From: JAHEJX01 sp041605955
GTDB taxonomy: Bacteria; Actinomycetota; Acidimicrobiia; Spongiisociales; UBA5794
Assembly: GCA_041605955.1 (NCBI GenBank)
Contig: JBFIXI010000056.1
Coordinates: 1-26,786 of the forward strand
Length of the DNA: 26,786 nt
Direction of reading: 5' to 3'
In this document: positions 7,309 through 13,104 of the stretch, in pieces
How positions within the stretch are numbered: position 1 is the first letter of the stretch
Layout: each line of letters begins with the position of its first letter
Position numbers and translations under genes: made by a program
Notes under the pieces: model-generated
The model's input: the letters and a program-made list of their open reading frames with translations, nothing else
Told to the model about the DNA's origin: nothing
Databases searched by the model: none

Positions 7309-7861
7309 GTTCCACCTCCGCCAGCTCTTCCCTCAAGCGTCCCATGGCGCGCGACAGCCGCGACTTGACCGTGCCCCGGGGCACTCCGGCGACGGCGGCA
7401 GTCTCACTCTCGGTCAGCTCGAGCAGGTACCGACACGCCACGATCATCCGCTCTCCCTCAGGCAACCTCCCCAGCGCGGCGAGCAGCCGCTGCTGCTGGT
7501 CGTGGGCGACGGCCGCCGCCTCGGGAGACGGGACCGCGCCGACCGCGTCGACGGCCGCCAACGACTCATAGCGGGCCCGGCGGCTGGCCGAGCGCACCCG
7601 GTTGCGCGCCTGATTGGCCACGATCTGCAATAGCCAGGGGCGGAACTCGGCTCCTTCCCGCATCTGGCCCAGCGCTCGGTACGCCTTGATGAAGCCTTCC
7701 TGAGCAGCGTCCTCTGCCTCGGCCGGCGAGCGGCAAACCAACCAGGCGACCCGGAAGGCGAGCTGCTCGTAGCGGCGCACCAGCTGGGAATAAGCGGCGA
7801 GGTCGCCGTGGCGTGCCCTCGCCGCCAACTCCCGATCGATCTCAGGCGGTCGGTCCACCAC
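7301..7861 (-). CDS. ECF-family RNA polymerase sigma factor, 186 aa
   Basis: Region 2 covers about residues 15-85, with YSQLVRRYEQLAFRVAWLV, the 2.2-type AEDAAQEGFIKAYRAL and the 2.4-type FRPWLLQIVANQARNR. Region 4 covers about 125-180, with LPEGERMIVACRYLLELTESETAAV and a helix-turn-helix GVPRGTVKSRLSRAMGRLR. Length is normal for an ECF factor, with no C-terminal extension. The start is one of two consecutive GTG codons (7861 or 7858); GAGGAGG abuts the first, so the second is equally possible. It starts 13 bp after the upstream membrane-protein gene and overlaps the anti-sigma gene by 8 nt. It directs RNA polymerase to an ECF-type promoter; a candidate lies in front of its own operon. Confidence 0.92.
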   Translation of the reverse strand: MVDRPPEIDRELAARARHGDLAAYSQLVRRYEQLAFRVAWLVCRSPAEAEDAAQEGFIKAYRALGQMREGAEFRPWLLQIVANQARNRVRSASRRARYESLAAVDAVGAVPSPEAAAVAHDQQQRLLAALGRLPEGERMIVACRYLLELTESETAAVAGVPRGTVKSRLSRAMGRLREELAEVERD

Positions 7862-7874
7862 CCTCCTCGCAGGC

Positions 7875-8648
7875 TCACCGGGGCACGGGCCGTCGCCGTC
7901 TCATCCATGTGCCGGCTCCAATGATGCCCGCGATCAGCAGTATTGCGGACGCAATCAGCGTCCCACCGAGGCCGGACGACCCATCGATGCCGGAGGACTG
8001 GGCGACCGGACCGGAGGCGGCCGCCGGAGCCGCATCGGCCTCCTTGACCGACTCAGCCTTCTTCACTAGCTCAGCCTTCTTGACCGGCTCAGCCTCCTTG
8101 ACCATCTCCCCCTTCTTGACCGGCTCAGCCTTCTTGACCAGCTCAGCCTTCTTGACCGGCTCGGCCCTCTTCACCAGATGAGCGACGGCGGCTTCATCCA
8201 CCCCCAGCTCTATCAGCGGAGTGGCTAGGTCACCCGTGATGGTGAGCCACCCGCCCACGGTGGCCCACGGGTCCTCCCAGAACTCCTGGCCCGGAGCGAC
8301 ATAGGTGACGGGGCCACCGGCGGCGTGCGTGTAGATCTCCTGGACGATGCTGTCACCGCCCGTCATATCCCAGGTGATTACCAAACGCTCCTTGCCCAAG
8401 GCTTTGGTCGGTTGGTCTGAGTGCACCCTGGGCGACTTACCGAAGGTGAGCTCGAAGAATCCGACCGCCTCGACAAGGCGGCTCATGGCGGTGCCTTGGC
8501 CGAGCTCGCCGCGCTCCAGGACCACGACCGCACCCTTCATCGAGTCGCCCTCGATGGTGGCACCGGCCGGCCCCTTGGCATACGCCGCAGGGGCGATGAG
8601 GAGAAACGCAACGACGAGCCCGGCAATCGACATGATCCGACGACGCAT
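7875..8648 (-). CDS. Secreted, membrane-tethered protein with VKKAEP repeat stalk, 257 aa
   Basis: From ATG 8648 the protein has a signal peptide (MRRRIMSIAGLVVAF...AYA, about 24 residues). An ectodomain of about 130 residues follows, containing GPAGATIEGDSMKGAVVVLE and a Trp-rich region WEDPWATVGGWLTITGD. Residues 159-206 are eight hexapeptide repeats of the VKKAEP type. A Ser/Gly linker, one membrane segment (LIASAILLIAGIIGAGTWM) and a basic tail MRRRRPVPR complete it. The repeats form a charged, proline-interrupted spacer that would hold the ectodomain away from the membrane. GAAAGGAAA about 5 nt upstream supports ATG 8648 over a longer frame from 8738. As first gene of the sigma/anti-sigma operon it may sense or respond to envelope stress. 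No known family is recognised. Confidence 0.82.
   Translation of the reverse strand: MRRRIMSIAGLVVAFLLIAPAAYAKGPAGATIEGDSMKGAVVVLERGELGQGTAMSRLVEAVGFFELTFGKSPRVHSDQPTKALGKERLVITWDMTGGDSIVQEIYTHAAGGPVTYVAPGQEFWEDPWATVGGWLTITGDLATPLIELGVDEAAVAHLVKRAEPVKKAELVKKAEPVKKGEMVKEAEPVKKAELVKKAESVKEADAAPAAASGPVAQSSGIDGSSGLGGTLIASAILLIAGIIGAGTWMRRRRPVPR
8031..8174 (-). repeat. Eight in-frame 18-bp repeats encoding VKKAEP-like hexapeptides
   Basis: Reading the minus strand gives VKRAEP, VKKAEL, VKKAEP, VKKGEM, VKEAEP, VKKAEL, VKKAES, VKEADA without interruption. The period is exactly 18 bp (six codons), so copy number can change by slippage or recombination without breaking the frame. The plus-strand core is TTCTTGACCGGCTCAGCC with small variations. 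Confidence 0.92.
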
Positions 8649-8674
8649 GGCTTTCCTTTCGGTGGGTTGCCCCT

Positions 8675-8702
8675 GATACACCGCTGCCGAACGATCGGTT
8701 CG
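8675..8702 (-). promoter_or_regulatory. Candidate ECF-type promoter of the stalk protein/sigma/anti-sigma operon
   Basis: On the minus strand CGAACC (8702-8697) is followed by 16 nt and TGTATC (8680-8675). A GAAC-type -35 with 16-nt spacing is typical of ECF promoters. Transcription would start near 8668, giving a leader of about 20 nt that contains the GAAAGGAAA ribosome site of the first gene. I infer autoregulation by the operon's own sigma factor. Confidence 0.45.
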
Positions 8703-8708
8703 CGGTGT
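8678..8708. promoter_or_regulatory. 31-bp dyad in divergent intergenic region
   Basis: ACACCGC (8678-8684) and GCGGTGT (8702-8708) are perfect inverted arms, and CCGA/TCGG form an inner pair around ACGA. The dyad overlaps the candidate ECF promoter and lies between the divergent stalk-protein and acetyltransferase genes. It could be an operator or simply a hairpin. Confidence 0.45.
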
Positions 8709-8856
8709 GGGGCGGACCCGAGGGCGCGCCACGGGCACAGCGGGTAGGTTTCGATCGCGACCGAGCCGGCCAGACTGTCGGGCTCACCGCACCCACCGGC
8801 CCGATCGGACGCCTCCAGTAGGGCCGCAACCCAACAGCCGAGGGCGGGATAGACCG

Positions 8857-9666
8857 ATGCCACCACCGCATACCCGCGCGACACTGGTCGCCGACCTACA
8901 GCGCCTCGGAGTGCAGGCCGCCGACCTGGTCATGGTGCATGCCTCGCTGCGCGCCATCGGCCCGGTTGAAGGAGGGGCGGCAACACTCCTGGGTGCACTC
9001 GAAGACGTCATCGGCGTCGACGGCACGATCATGATGGTGCTCGGGGCCCTTGACGACTGGGACTGGGTCAACCAGCGGCAGGAACGAGCCGAGCTGCTGA
9101 CGGGCACTCCGCCCTTCGACCCGCTGACTACGCCGGCCGATCCCGAGGTCGGAGCGTTGGGCGAGTACTTTCGCACCAGGCCGGGAACCGTGGTCAGTAA
9201 TCACCCGGAAGGGCGCTTCGCCGCGGCCGGGCACCTGGCGGACGAGCTCACCACCGATGTGCCGTGGCACGACTACTACGGGCCCGGCTCTCCCTTGCAG
9301 CGCCTCGTAGACCGTTCCGGCCGCGTGCTGCGCCTTGGCGCCGACCCCGACACGGTGACGCTGTTGCACTACGCCGAGTATCTCGTACCGCTTCCCGATA
9401 AGCGCCGAGTGCGCCGCCACCGGGTCGTCATCGGACGCCACGGCCCCGAGATTCGAGTGATCGAATGCCTGGATGACAGCGACGGTATCGTCGACTACCC
9501 CGGCGAGGACTACTTCAAGCTGATCCTCGAGGCCTACCTCGGCGAGAGCAGAGGCAGTCGCGGTTCCGTGGGGTCGGCCCCGAGCGAGCTTCTCGAGGCG
9601 GCCGACCTCGTCGACTTCGCCGTGCGCTGGATGGCCGGCAATCTCGCCAACATTGCTGACGACTAG
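8857..9666 (+). CDS. AAC(3)-family aminoglycoside N-acetyltransferase-like protein, 269 aa
   Basis: An acetyl-CoA-dependent N-acetyltransferase of the Antibiotic_NAT superfamily. Visible family marks are VMVHASLRAIG (H28), SNHPEGRFAAAGHLADELT (H116 in the NHP motif), a DYYGPGSPLQRLVD segment followed by VLRLGAD, and TLLHYAEYL (H171, E174), where the family's active-site His and Glu are expected. Length is normal for AAC(3) enzymes. The start ATG 8857 is preceded by only a weak GAGGGCGGG. The gene stands alone, divergent from the ECF operon and convergent with a frameshifted gene. Family members include true gentamicin-type resistance enzymes and housekeeping or biosynthetic acetyltransferases; the chromosomal setting without mobile elements makes clinical-type resistance only one possibility. 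Confidence 0.87.
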   Translation: MPPPHTRATLVADLQRLGVQAADLVMVHASLRAIGPVEGGAATLLGALEDVIGVDGTIMMVLGALDDWDWVNQRQERAELLTGTPPFDPLTTPADPEVGALGEYFRTRPGTVVSNHPEGRFAAAGHLADELTTDVPWHDYYGPGSPLQRLVDRSGRVLRLGADPDTVTLLHYAEYLVPLPDKRRVRRHRVVIGRHGPEIRVIECLDDSDGIVDYPGEDYFKLILEAYLGESRGSRGSVGSAPSELLEAADLVDFAVRWMAGNLANIADD

Positions 9667-9720
9667 CCGTTTGGACGAAGCCGGTCTGCAACGAGCCCGG
9701 CCTAATGTCGGTGAGTTGCG

Positions 9721-10154
9721 CTACCGCCAGGCAGACCCGGGGCGCACGGACATGGAATCCTCGGCCGCTGGGCCGACTTCGGTGCTCACCCACATGGGCT
9801 CGGGCGACTCGGACAGCAGCTCGTCGGGAACGGCGTCGACTAGTTCGATCCTGATGATGCGCTCGGACGACGTCTCGAAGTCGAGGAAGCCAACCGGCGT
9901 GTACCGCCCGCCGGGATCCGGGACCACACGGCAGCGACAGCCTCATGGCCGACTTCGCCGCGTGCCAGCGCCATCCACGGGGAACGCAGCCGCAGCCCGT
10001 CTAGAACACCAAGGGGATCATCGGCGTCGCTGACGATGCCGCGTATTTCGGCGGTCGGAGCCACCAACTGGCCGATCCATTCGAAATCGGAGGCATTGAA
10101 GGCCTCGACAAAGGCGGAGAGGAGATCCTCAGCGACAGTCTCGTATTCGGTCAT
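9721..10154 (-). pseudogene. SnoaL/NTF2-like protein gene with a frameshift
   Basis: The first part, from ATG 10154 (AGAGGA just upstream), reads MTEYETVAEDLLSAFVEAFN, then FEWIGQLVAPTAEIRG and a segment ending VGHEAVAAVW, typical of the first helix and following part of a small NTF2-fold/SnoaL-like protein. Near 9926-9935 the sensible sequence moves to another frame, continuing VPDPGGRYTPVGFLDFE, then IRIELVD, to the TAG at 9721. The crossover sits in GTGTGGTCC on the minus strand, where losing one GT unit would rejoin the frames as AVVPDPGG. The joined product would be about 143 aa. Either a real two-base slippage mutation or a sequencing/assembly error explains this. It is convergent with the acetyltransferase and divergent from the LLM oxidoreductase. 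Confidence 0.75.
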
Positions 10155-10279
10155 GTCCTCTTCGCACCCGAACCAGCCGGGCCGCAAACCACCAGGGCCG
10201 ACGCCCAACGCAGTTGCGCCCGGCAGGCCGTGGAACCATTAGGGTCGACACCAGTCCGCTTCGAGACGGAGGTGCGAAG

Positions 10280-11161
10280 ATGACCGGCTCCGGCCAGCCG
10301 CCGTCGTTCGGGATCTTCCCCATCCCCGACGCCGGGCAGCTCGACATCTTGTGGGAGGCAGTCCGGATTGCCGATGCCGAGGGGCTCGATCTCGTGGGGA
10401 TTCAGGATCACCCCTACCAGCGGCGTTTCGTGGACACCTTCGCTTTGCTGGCGGCCGTGGCGGCCCGCACCGAGCGGCTCACCGTCTTCCCCGACGTTGC
10501 CTGCCTGCCGTTGCGCCCGCCTGCGATGCTGGCGAAGACTGCGGTCACGATTGATGGGCTCAGCGGGGGCAGGTTCGAGCTCGGGCTCGGAGCCGGGGCG
10601 TTTTGGGAAGCGATAGCCGCCATGGGAGGCCCATCCCGTTCGCCGGGAGAGTCGTTGCAGGCGCTGGCGGAGGCGATCGACGTCATCCGCCTCATGTGGA
10701 GCGAGGAGCGCGCGGTGCGCTACGAAGGGACCCACTATCGACTTTCCGGCGTCAAGCCGGGCCCGCCACCTGCACATGACATCGGCATCTGGCTAGGCGT
10801 GTACGGGCCGCGGGCGCTGCGGCTGCTCGGCGAGAAGGCCGACGGATGGGTCCCGTCGATACCAAGGATGCCGGTAGAGGAGCTGGTCCCGAAGCACACC
10901 ATCATCGACGAGGCGGCCCGGGCTGCGGGCCGTCGCCCGGAGGACATCCGGCGCATCTGCAACGTCAACGGCGTGATCACCGACGGTCCGTCGGAGGGGT
11001 TCCTGCGCGGCCCGGCGGATCAATGGGTGGACGAGCTGTCCGACCTGGTCGGCGAGCATCGCGTCGACGGGTTCGTGCTCTGGCCGGATGGAGACATGAT
11101 CGACCAGACCGCCCGGTTCACCGCTATCGCCCGCCGGGTGCGGGACGCATTCGGCGGCTAG
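10280..11161 (+). CDS. LLM-class (luciferase-like) flavin/F420-dependent oxidoreductase, 293 aa
   Basis: A cytosolic (beta/alpha)8-barrel oxidoreductase of the bacterial luciferase-like superfamily. Characteristic stretches are GLDLVGIQDHPYQRRFVDTF near the N-terminus, LTVFPDVACLPLRPPAMLAKTAVTIDGLSGGRFELGLGAG in the middle (AKTAVTIDGLSGGRFELGLG being the signature), then AIDVIRLMW, YEGTHYRL and GPRALRLLGEKADGWVPS. Many actinobacterial members use coenzyme F420 and others FMN; the sequence alone does not decide, and the substrate is unknown. ATG 10280 is chosen because GGAGGT lies 6 nt upstream; a longer frame from 10214 lacks this. A TAGGGT box at 10240-10245 may be its -10. Its 3' half is overlapped antisense by the reading frame of the HAD gene. 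Confidence 0.9.
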   Translation: MTGSGQPPSFGIFPIPDAGQLDILWEAVRIADAEGLDLVGIQDHPYQRRFVDTFALLAAVAARTERLTVFPDVACLPLRPPAMLAKTAVTIDGLSGGRFELGLGAGAFWEAIAAMGGPSRSPGESLQALAEAIDVIRLMWSEERAVRYEGTHYRLSGVKPGPPPAHDIGIWLGVYGPRALRLLGEKADGWVPSIPRMPVEELVPKHTIIDEAARAAGRRPEDIRRICNVNGVITDGPSEGFLRGPADQWVDELSDLVGEHRVDGFVLWPDGDMIDQTARFTAIARRVRDAFGG

Positions 11162-12061
11162 GCCTGAGTTCGGCTCATCCGTCGCCTGCGGCGACGTTCG
11201 CAGCAGGGACACCCACAATGCGGCCCGCCGGGCGGCAATCTCCAGCGCGGTCATCAGAGGACTGCCGGCGGAGAAATCGGATTTGGTGAGCGCCGCCACC
11301 TGGCGGCCATCGCGCATGGCATCGCGTGACTCCCAACCGTCGGCGCTGGCCTGGCGGACGGCAATGGCCATCCCGCTGTGGCTCTCCATGAAGTCGAAGG
11401 CGGGCAGATCGCTGTCGCCGTCGCCCACGAAGACCATCTGCTCAAAAGGAACGTGCCACTTCTCTTCCGGAATGTGCCGGTCCACGTCTCGGGCCCGGTC
11501 CGCCTCGACGGAATCCAATCCCTTGGCGATCGCGAGGAGGTGGCGCACCTTGTCGTAATGGCCCACGACGCTCTTCGGAGTCACGATCTGACCGGAATCT
11601 TCGAATGCCCAATGTCCGCCGATGATCGAGTCGAAGCGCGCGGCGATCGATGTGGCGGCGGGAACGTGGACGAACCCGGCCGTGACGAGATAGAACTCGA
11701 CCTCGAGATCGTCTTCGATGTTGCGGACGGCAGCGGTGACCCGATCGAACATCTCGGGCACACCCGGGTACAGCTCGAGCTTTGCGGCGACCTCCTCGAA
11801 CGTCTCGTGGGTTATCGGCCCGTGTGGTCCCTGTGACAGCTCCGCCAGAGCGTGCGCTTCGGCGAGGCGTTGCTCCCAGCCGTCGTCGGCCAGCGGCTGC
11901 ACTCGTCCTTCGCGAAACTCCTCCGGGTCCACGCCGACGTGCTGCAACAAGGCATTCGTCGTGTTGGGCGCCAGGGTCTCGTCGAAGTCGAAGACGAATG
12001 CGACTCGGGGGTGAATCGAGCGCAGAACGGTCTCTTCGGATTTGCCGGCTGCGTCACTCAT
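10793..12061 (-). CDS. HAD-superfamily phosphatase with a run-on C-terminal frame, 422 aa as read
   Basis: Residues 1 to about 290 are a HAD-type hydrolase. Motif I is FDFDETLAPN (nucleophile D25, acid/base D27), motif II lies in FYLVTAG, a lysine of TPKSVVGHYDK is a possible motif III residue, and motif IV is VFVGDGDSDLPAF (D214, D216). The size and motif spacing suit a phosphoserine-phosphatase-like small-molecule phosphatase. From residue 301 the frame runs 369 nt antisense through the LLM oxidoreductase gene and becomes low-complexity, Arg/Pro-rich sequence typical of a shadow frame. Both other frames stop near the gene boundary (TGA near 11177, TAG near 11161), so a one- or two-base indel or lost stop is likely and the natural product is probably about 295 aa. 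ATG 12061 follows TAGCCA by 6 nt, so leaderless initiation is possible. Confidence 0.75.
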   Translation of the reverse strand: MSDAAGKSEETVLRSIHPRVAFVFDFDETLAPNTTNALLQHVGVDPEEFREGRVQPLADDGWEQRLAEAHALAELSQGPHGPITHETFEEVAAKLELYPGVPEMFDRVTAAVRNIEDDLEVEFYLVTAGFVHVPAATSIAARFDSIIGGHWAFEDSGQIVTPKSVVGHYDKVRHLLAIAKGLDSVEADRARDVDRHIPEEKWHVPFEQMVFVGDGDSDLPAFDFMESHSGMAIAVRQASADGWESRDAMRDGRQVAALTKSDFSAGSPLMTALEIAARRAALWVSLLRTSPQATDEPNSGLAAECVPHPAGDSGEPGGLVDHVSIRPEHEPVDAMLADQVGQLVHPLIRRAAQEPLRRTVGDHAVDVADAPDVLRATARSPGRLVDDGVLRDQLLYRHPWYRRDPSVGLLAEQPQRPRPVHA

Positions 12062-12067
12062 GTCGGT

Positions 12068-12073
12068 TGGCTA
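12068..12073 (-). promoter_or_regulatory. Possible -10 box of leaderless HAD gene promoter
   Basis: TAGCCA on the minus strand, 6 nt before ATG 12061. The last base departs from TANNNT, so this is weaker than the other leaderless candidates. No Shine-Dalgarno sequence is present. Confidence 0.3.
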
Positions 12074-12088
12074 CCCCGGTTCGGCCGC

Positions 12089-12126
12089 GGCCAGACAGCG
12101 GGACTCCGCACGAGACCGCTGTGGCC
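12089..12126 (-). terminator. Hairpin downstream of RTX remnant
   Basis: GGCC (12089-12092) and CAGCGG (12096-12101) pair with CCGCTG (12116-12121) and GGCC (12123-12126) around a 14-nt loop. It lies 33 bp past the remnant's stop codon and upstream of the HAD gene. It has no T-run, so terminator function is only probable. Confidence 0.4.
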
Positions 12127-12158
12127 CTACCGGTTCAGTGACCCGTCTGCGGATTGAG

Positions 12159-12302
12159 CTAGTTCTCGCACGACACGAGGTTCTCCCCCGTCTTGCATGT
12201 GTCGCTGCCGGCGCCGACCTTCAGAGTATCGCTTCCGTTCCCCCCAGTGAGCGTGTCACCGCCTTTGCCACCGTTGATGATGTCGTTGCCGGCGGCACTG
12301 TT
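12159..12302 (-). pseudogene. Start-less C-terminal remnant of an RTX (hemolysin-type calcium-binding) protein
   Basis: The minus strand reads NSAAGNDIINGGKGGDTLTG, then GNGSDTLKVGAGSDTC and ends VSCEN at a TAG (12161-12159): about two to three RTX nonapeptides and a Cys-containing C-terminal cap. The same kind of ending (CVGGRGVDEVINCEA) closes the intact RTX protein elsewhere in this window. Going upstream in frame there is no ATG, GTG or TTG before a TGA near 12375, and the sequence turns into Arg/Pro-rich nonsense. It is therefore a decayed 3' end, not a small gene. The 5' part was lost by deletion or lies in a shifted, now unrecognisable frame. Confidence 0.8.
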
Positions 12303-12427
12303 CCGAAGACGCTGAAGGGACCGTCTAGACCGTGGCCGCCGCGCGCTCGGCGACGGTCCGAGCCCACGTCACCCCGCCGCCAAACCCGGCGGCCACGATC
12401 GATAGCGATTAGGAAAGTGGGGACTCG

Positions 12428-12952
12428 TCAGCCACCTGCGCCGGCCGGGGTCAATTGCGGATTCTGGACGATGGCTTGCCAGGAGACGGGGACAAACGGG
12501 GCGGGTTTGCCGTTCGTCCTCCACGTGCGCACCGTCACGTTGGCAATCACTGCCGGATCGAACTCCCCCCCTTCGCCGTATTGGATCGCTTCCGCAAAGT
12601 CGATCGTGTAGGTCGCGAAGACGGGTTGATCAGAGATCGGCGCGGCGACGAAGGTAACCTCGTCGATGATCTGCCGGTCGACGATCGTGCCGCCGCCGCA
12701 GCTCATAGTGCTGTTCAACGCGACTTCAGCAAGGCCGCCGCCATTCGTCAACGTTTCCCCACTCAGCAACACCGTCAAGCCTTCGCCGCGATGGGGACCA
12801 CATTCCGTCTTGGCCAGCTGCCCGTGCAATGTGTACGAAGTGGATGCCGACCAGGAGGGAAGCTGCAGCCGCACCGCCTTCGAGCGGGCCACCAGTTTCG
12901 CCTGCGCAACCACCTCGCCCGGCGGCGGTTTGCCATCGTCAACCGGAAACAT
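12428..12952 (-). CDS. Hypothetical protein, 174 aa
   Basis: The family is not recognised. The protein begins MFPVDDGKPPPGEVVAQAKL, has no signal peptide or membrane segment, and is predicted mostly beta: YTLHGQLAKTECGP, a Gly-rich middle with MSCGGG, and strands such as EVTFVAAP and FATYTIDFAEA, ending in a Pro/Gly tail. Two cysteines are present. The start is well supported: GGGAGGAGG lies 4 nt before ATG 12952. A TAGGTT box at about 12982-12987 on the same strand could be the -10 element. It is divergent from the large helical protein gene, and an RTX remnant follows 125 bp downstream. Confidence 0.7.
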   Translation of the reverse strand: MFPVDDGKPPPGEVVAQAKLVARSKAVRLQLPSWSASTSYTLHGQLAKTECGPHRGEGLTVLLSGETLTNGGGLAEVALNSTMSCGGGTIVDRQIIDEVTFVAAPISDQPVFATYTIDFAEAIQYGEGGEFDPAVIANVTVRTWRTNGKPAPFVPVSWQAIVQNPQLTPAGAGG

Positions 12953-13092
12953 GTTTCCTCCTCCCTAGGGTTGTTCCAACGAACCTACATGGTTCACCGC
13001 GGGCGTGGAAAGTCGCCCCCGGCGATCTCGGCGGCCGACTGGGGAACGGTGCCACGGGTGAGTTGACGTGGCTCCCCAGCGGCGTCGATCCC

Positions 13093-13098
13093 TAACCT
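13093..13098 (+). promoter_or_regulatory. -10 box of leaderless promoter
   Basis: TAACCT is followed by 6 nt (CGCTGC) and ATG 13105. There is no Shine-Dalgarno sequence before the gene. The geometry matches that of the SARP-type regulator and the SGNH hydrolase genes. Confidence 0.5.
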
Positions 13099-13104
13099 CG
13101 CTGC

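Noticed and set aside
8857..9666. Mobile resistance cassette around the AAC(3)-like gene
   Set aside because: No transposase, integrase, inverted terminal repeats or attC-like site was seen, and base composition matches the neighbours.
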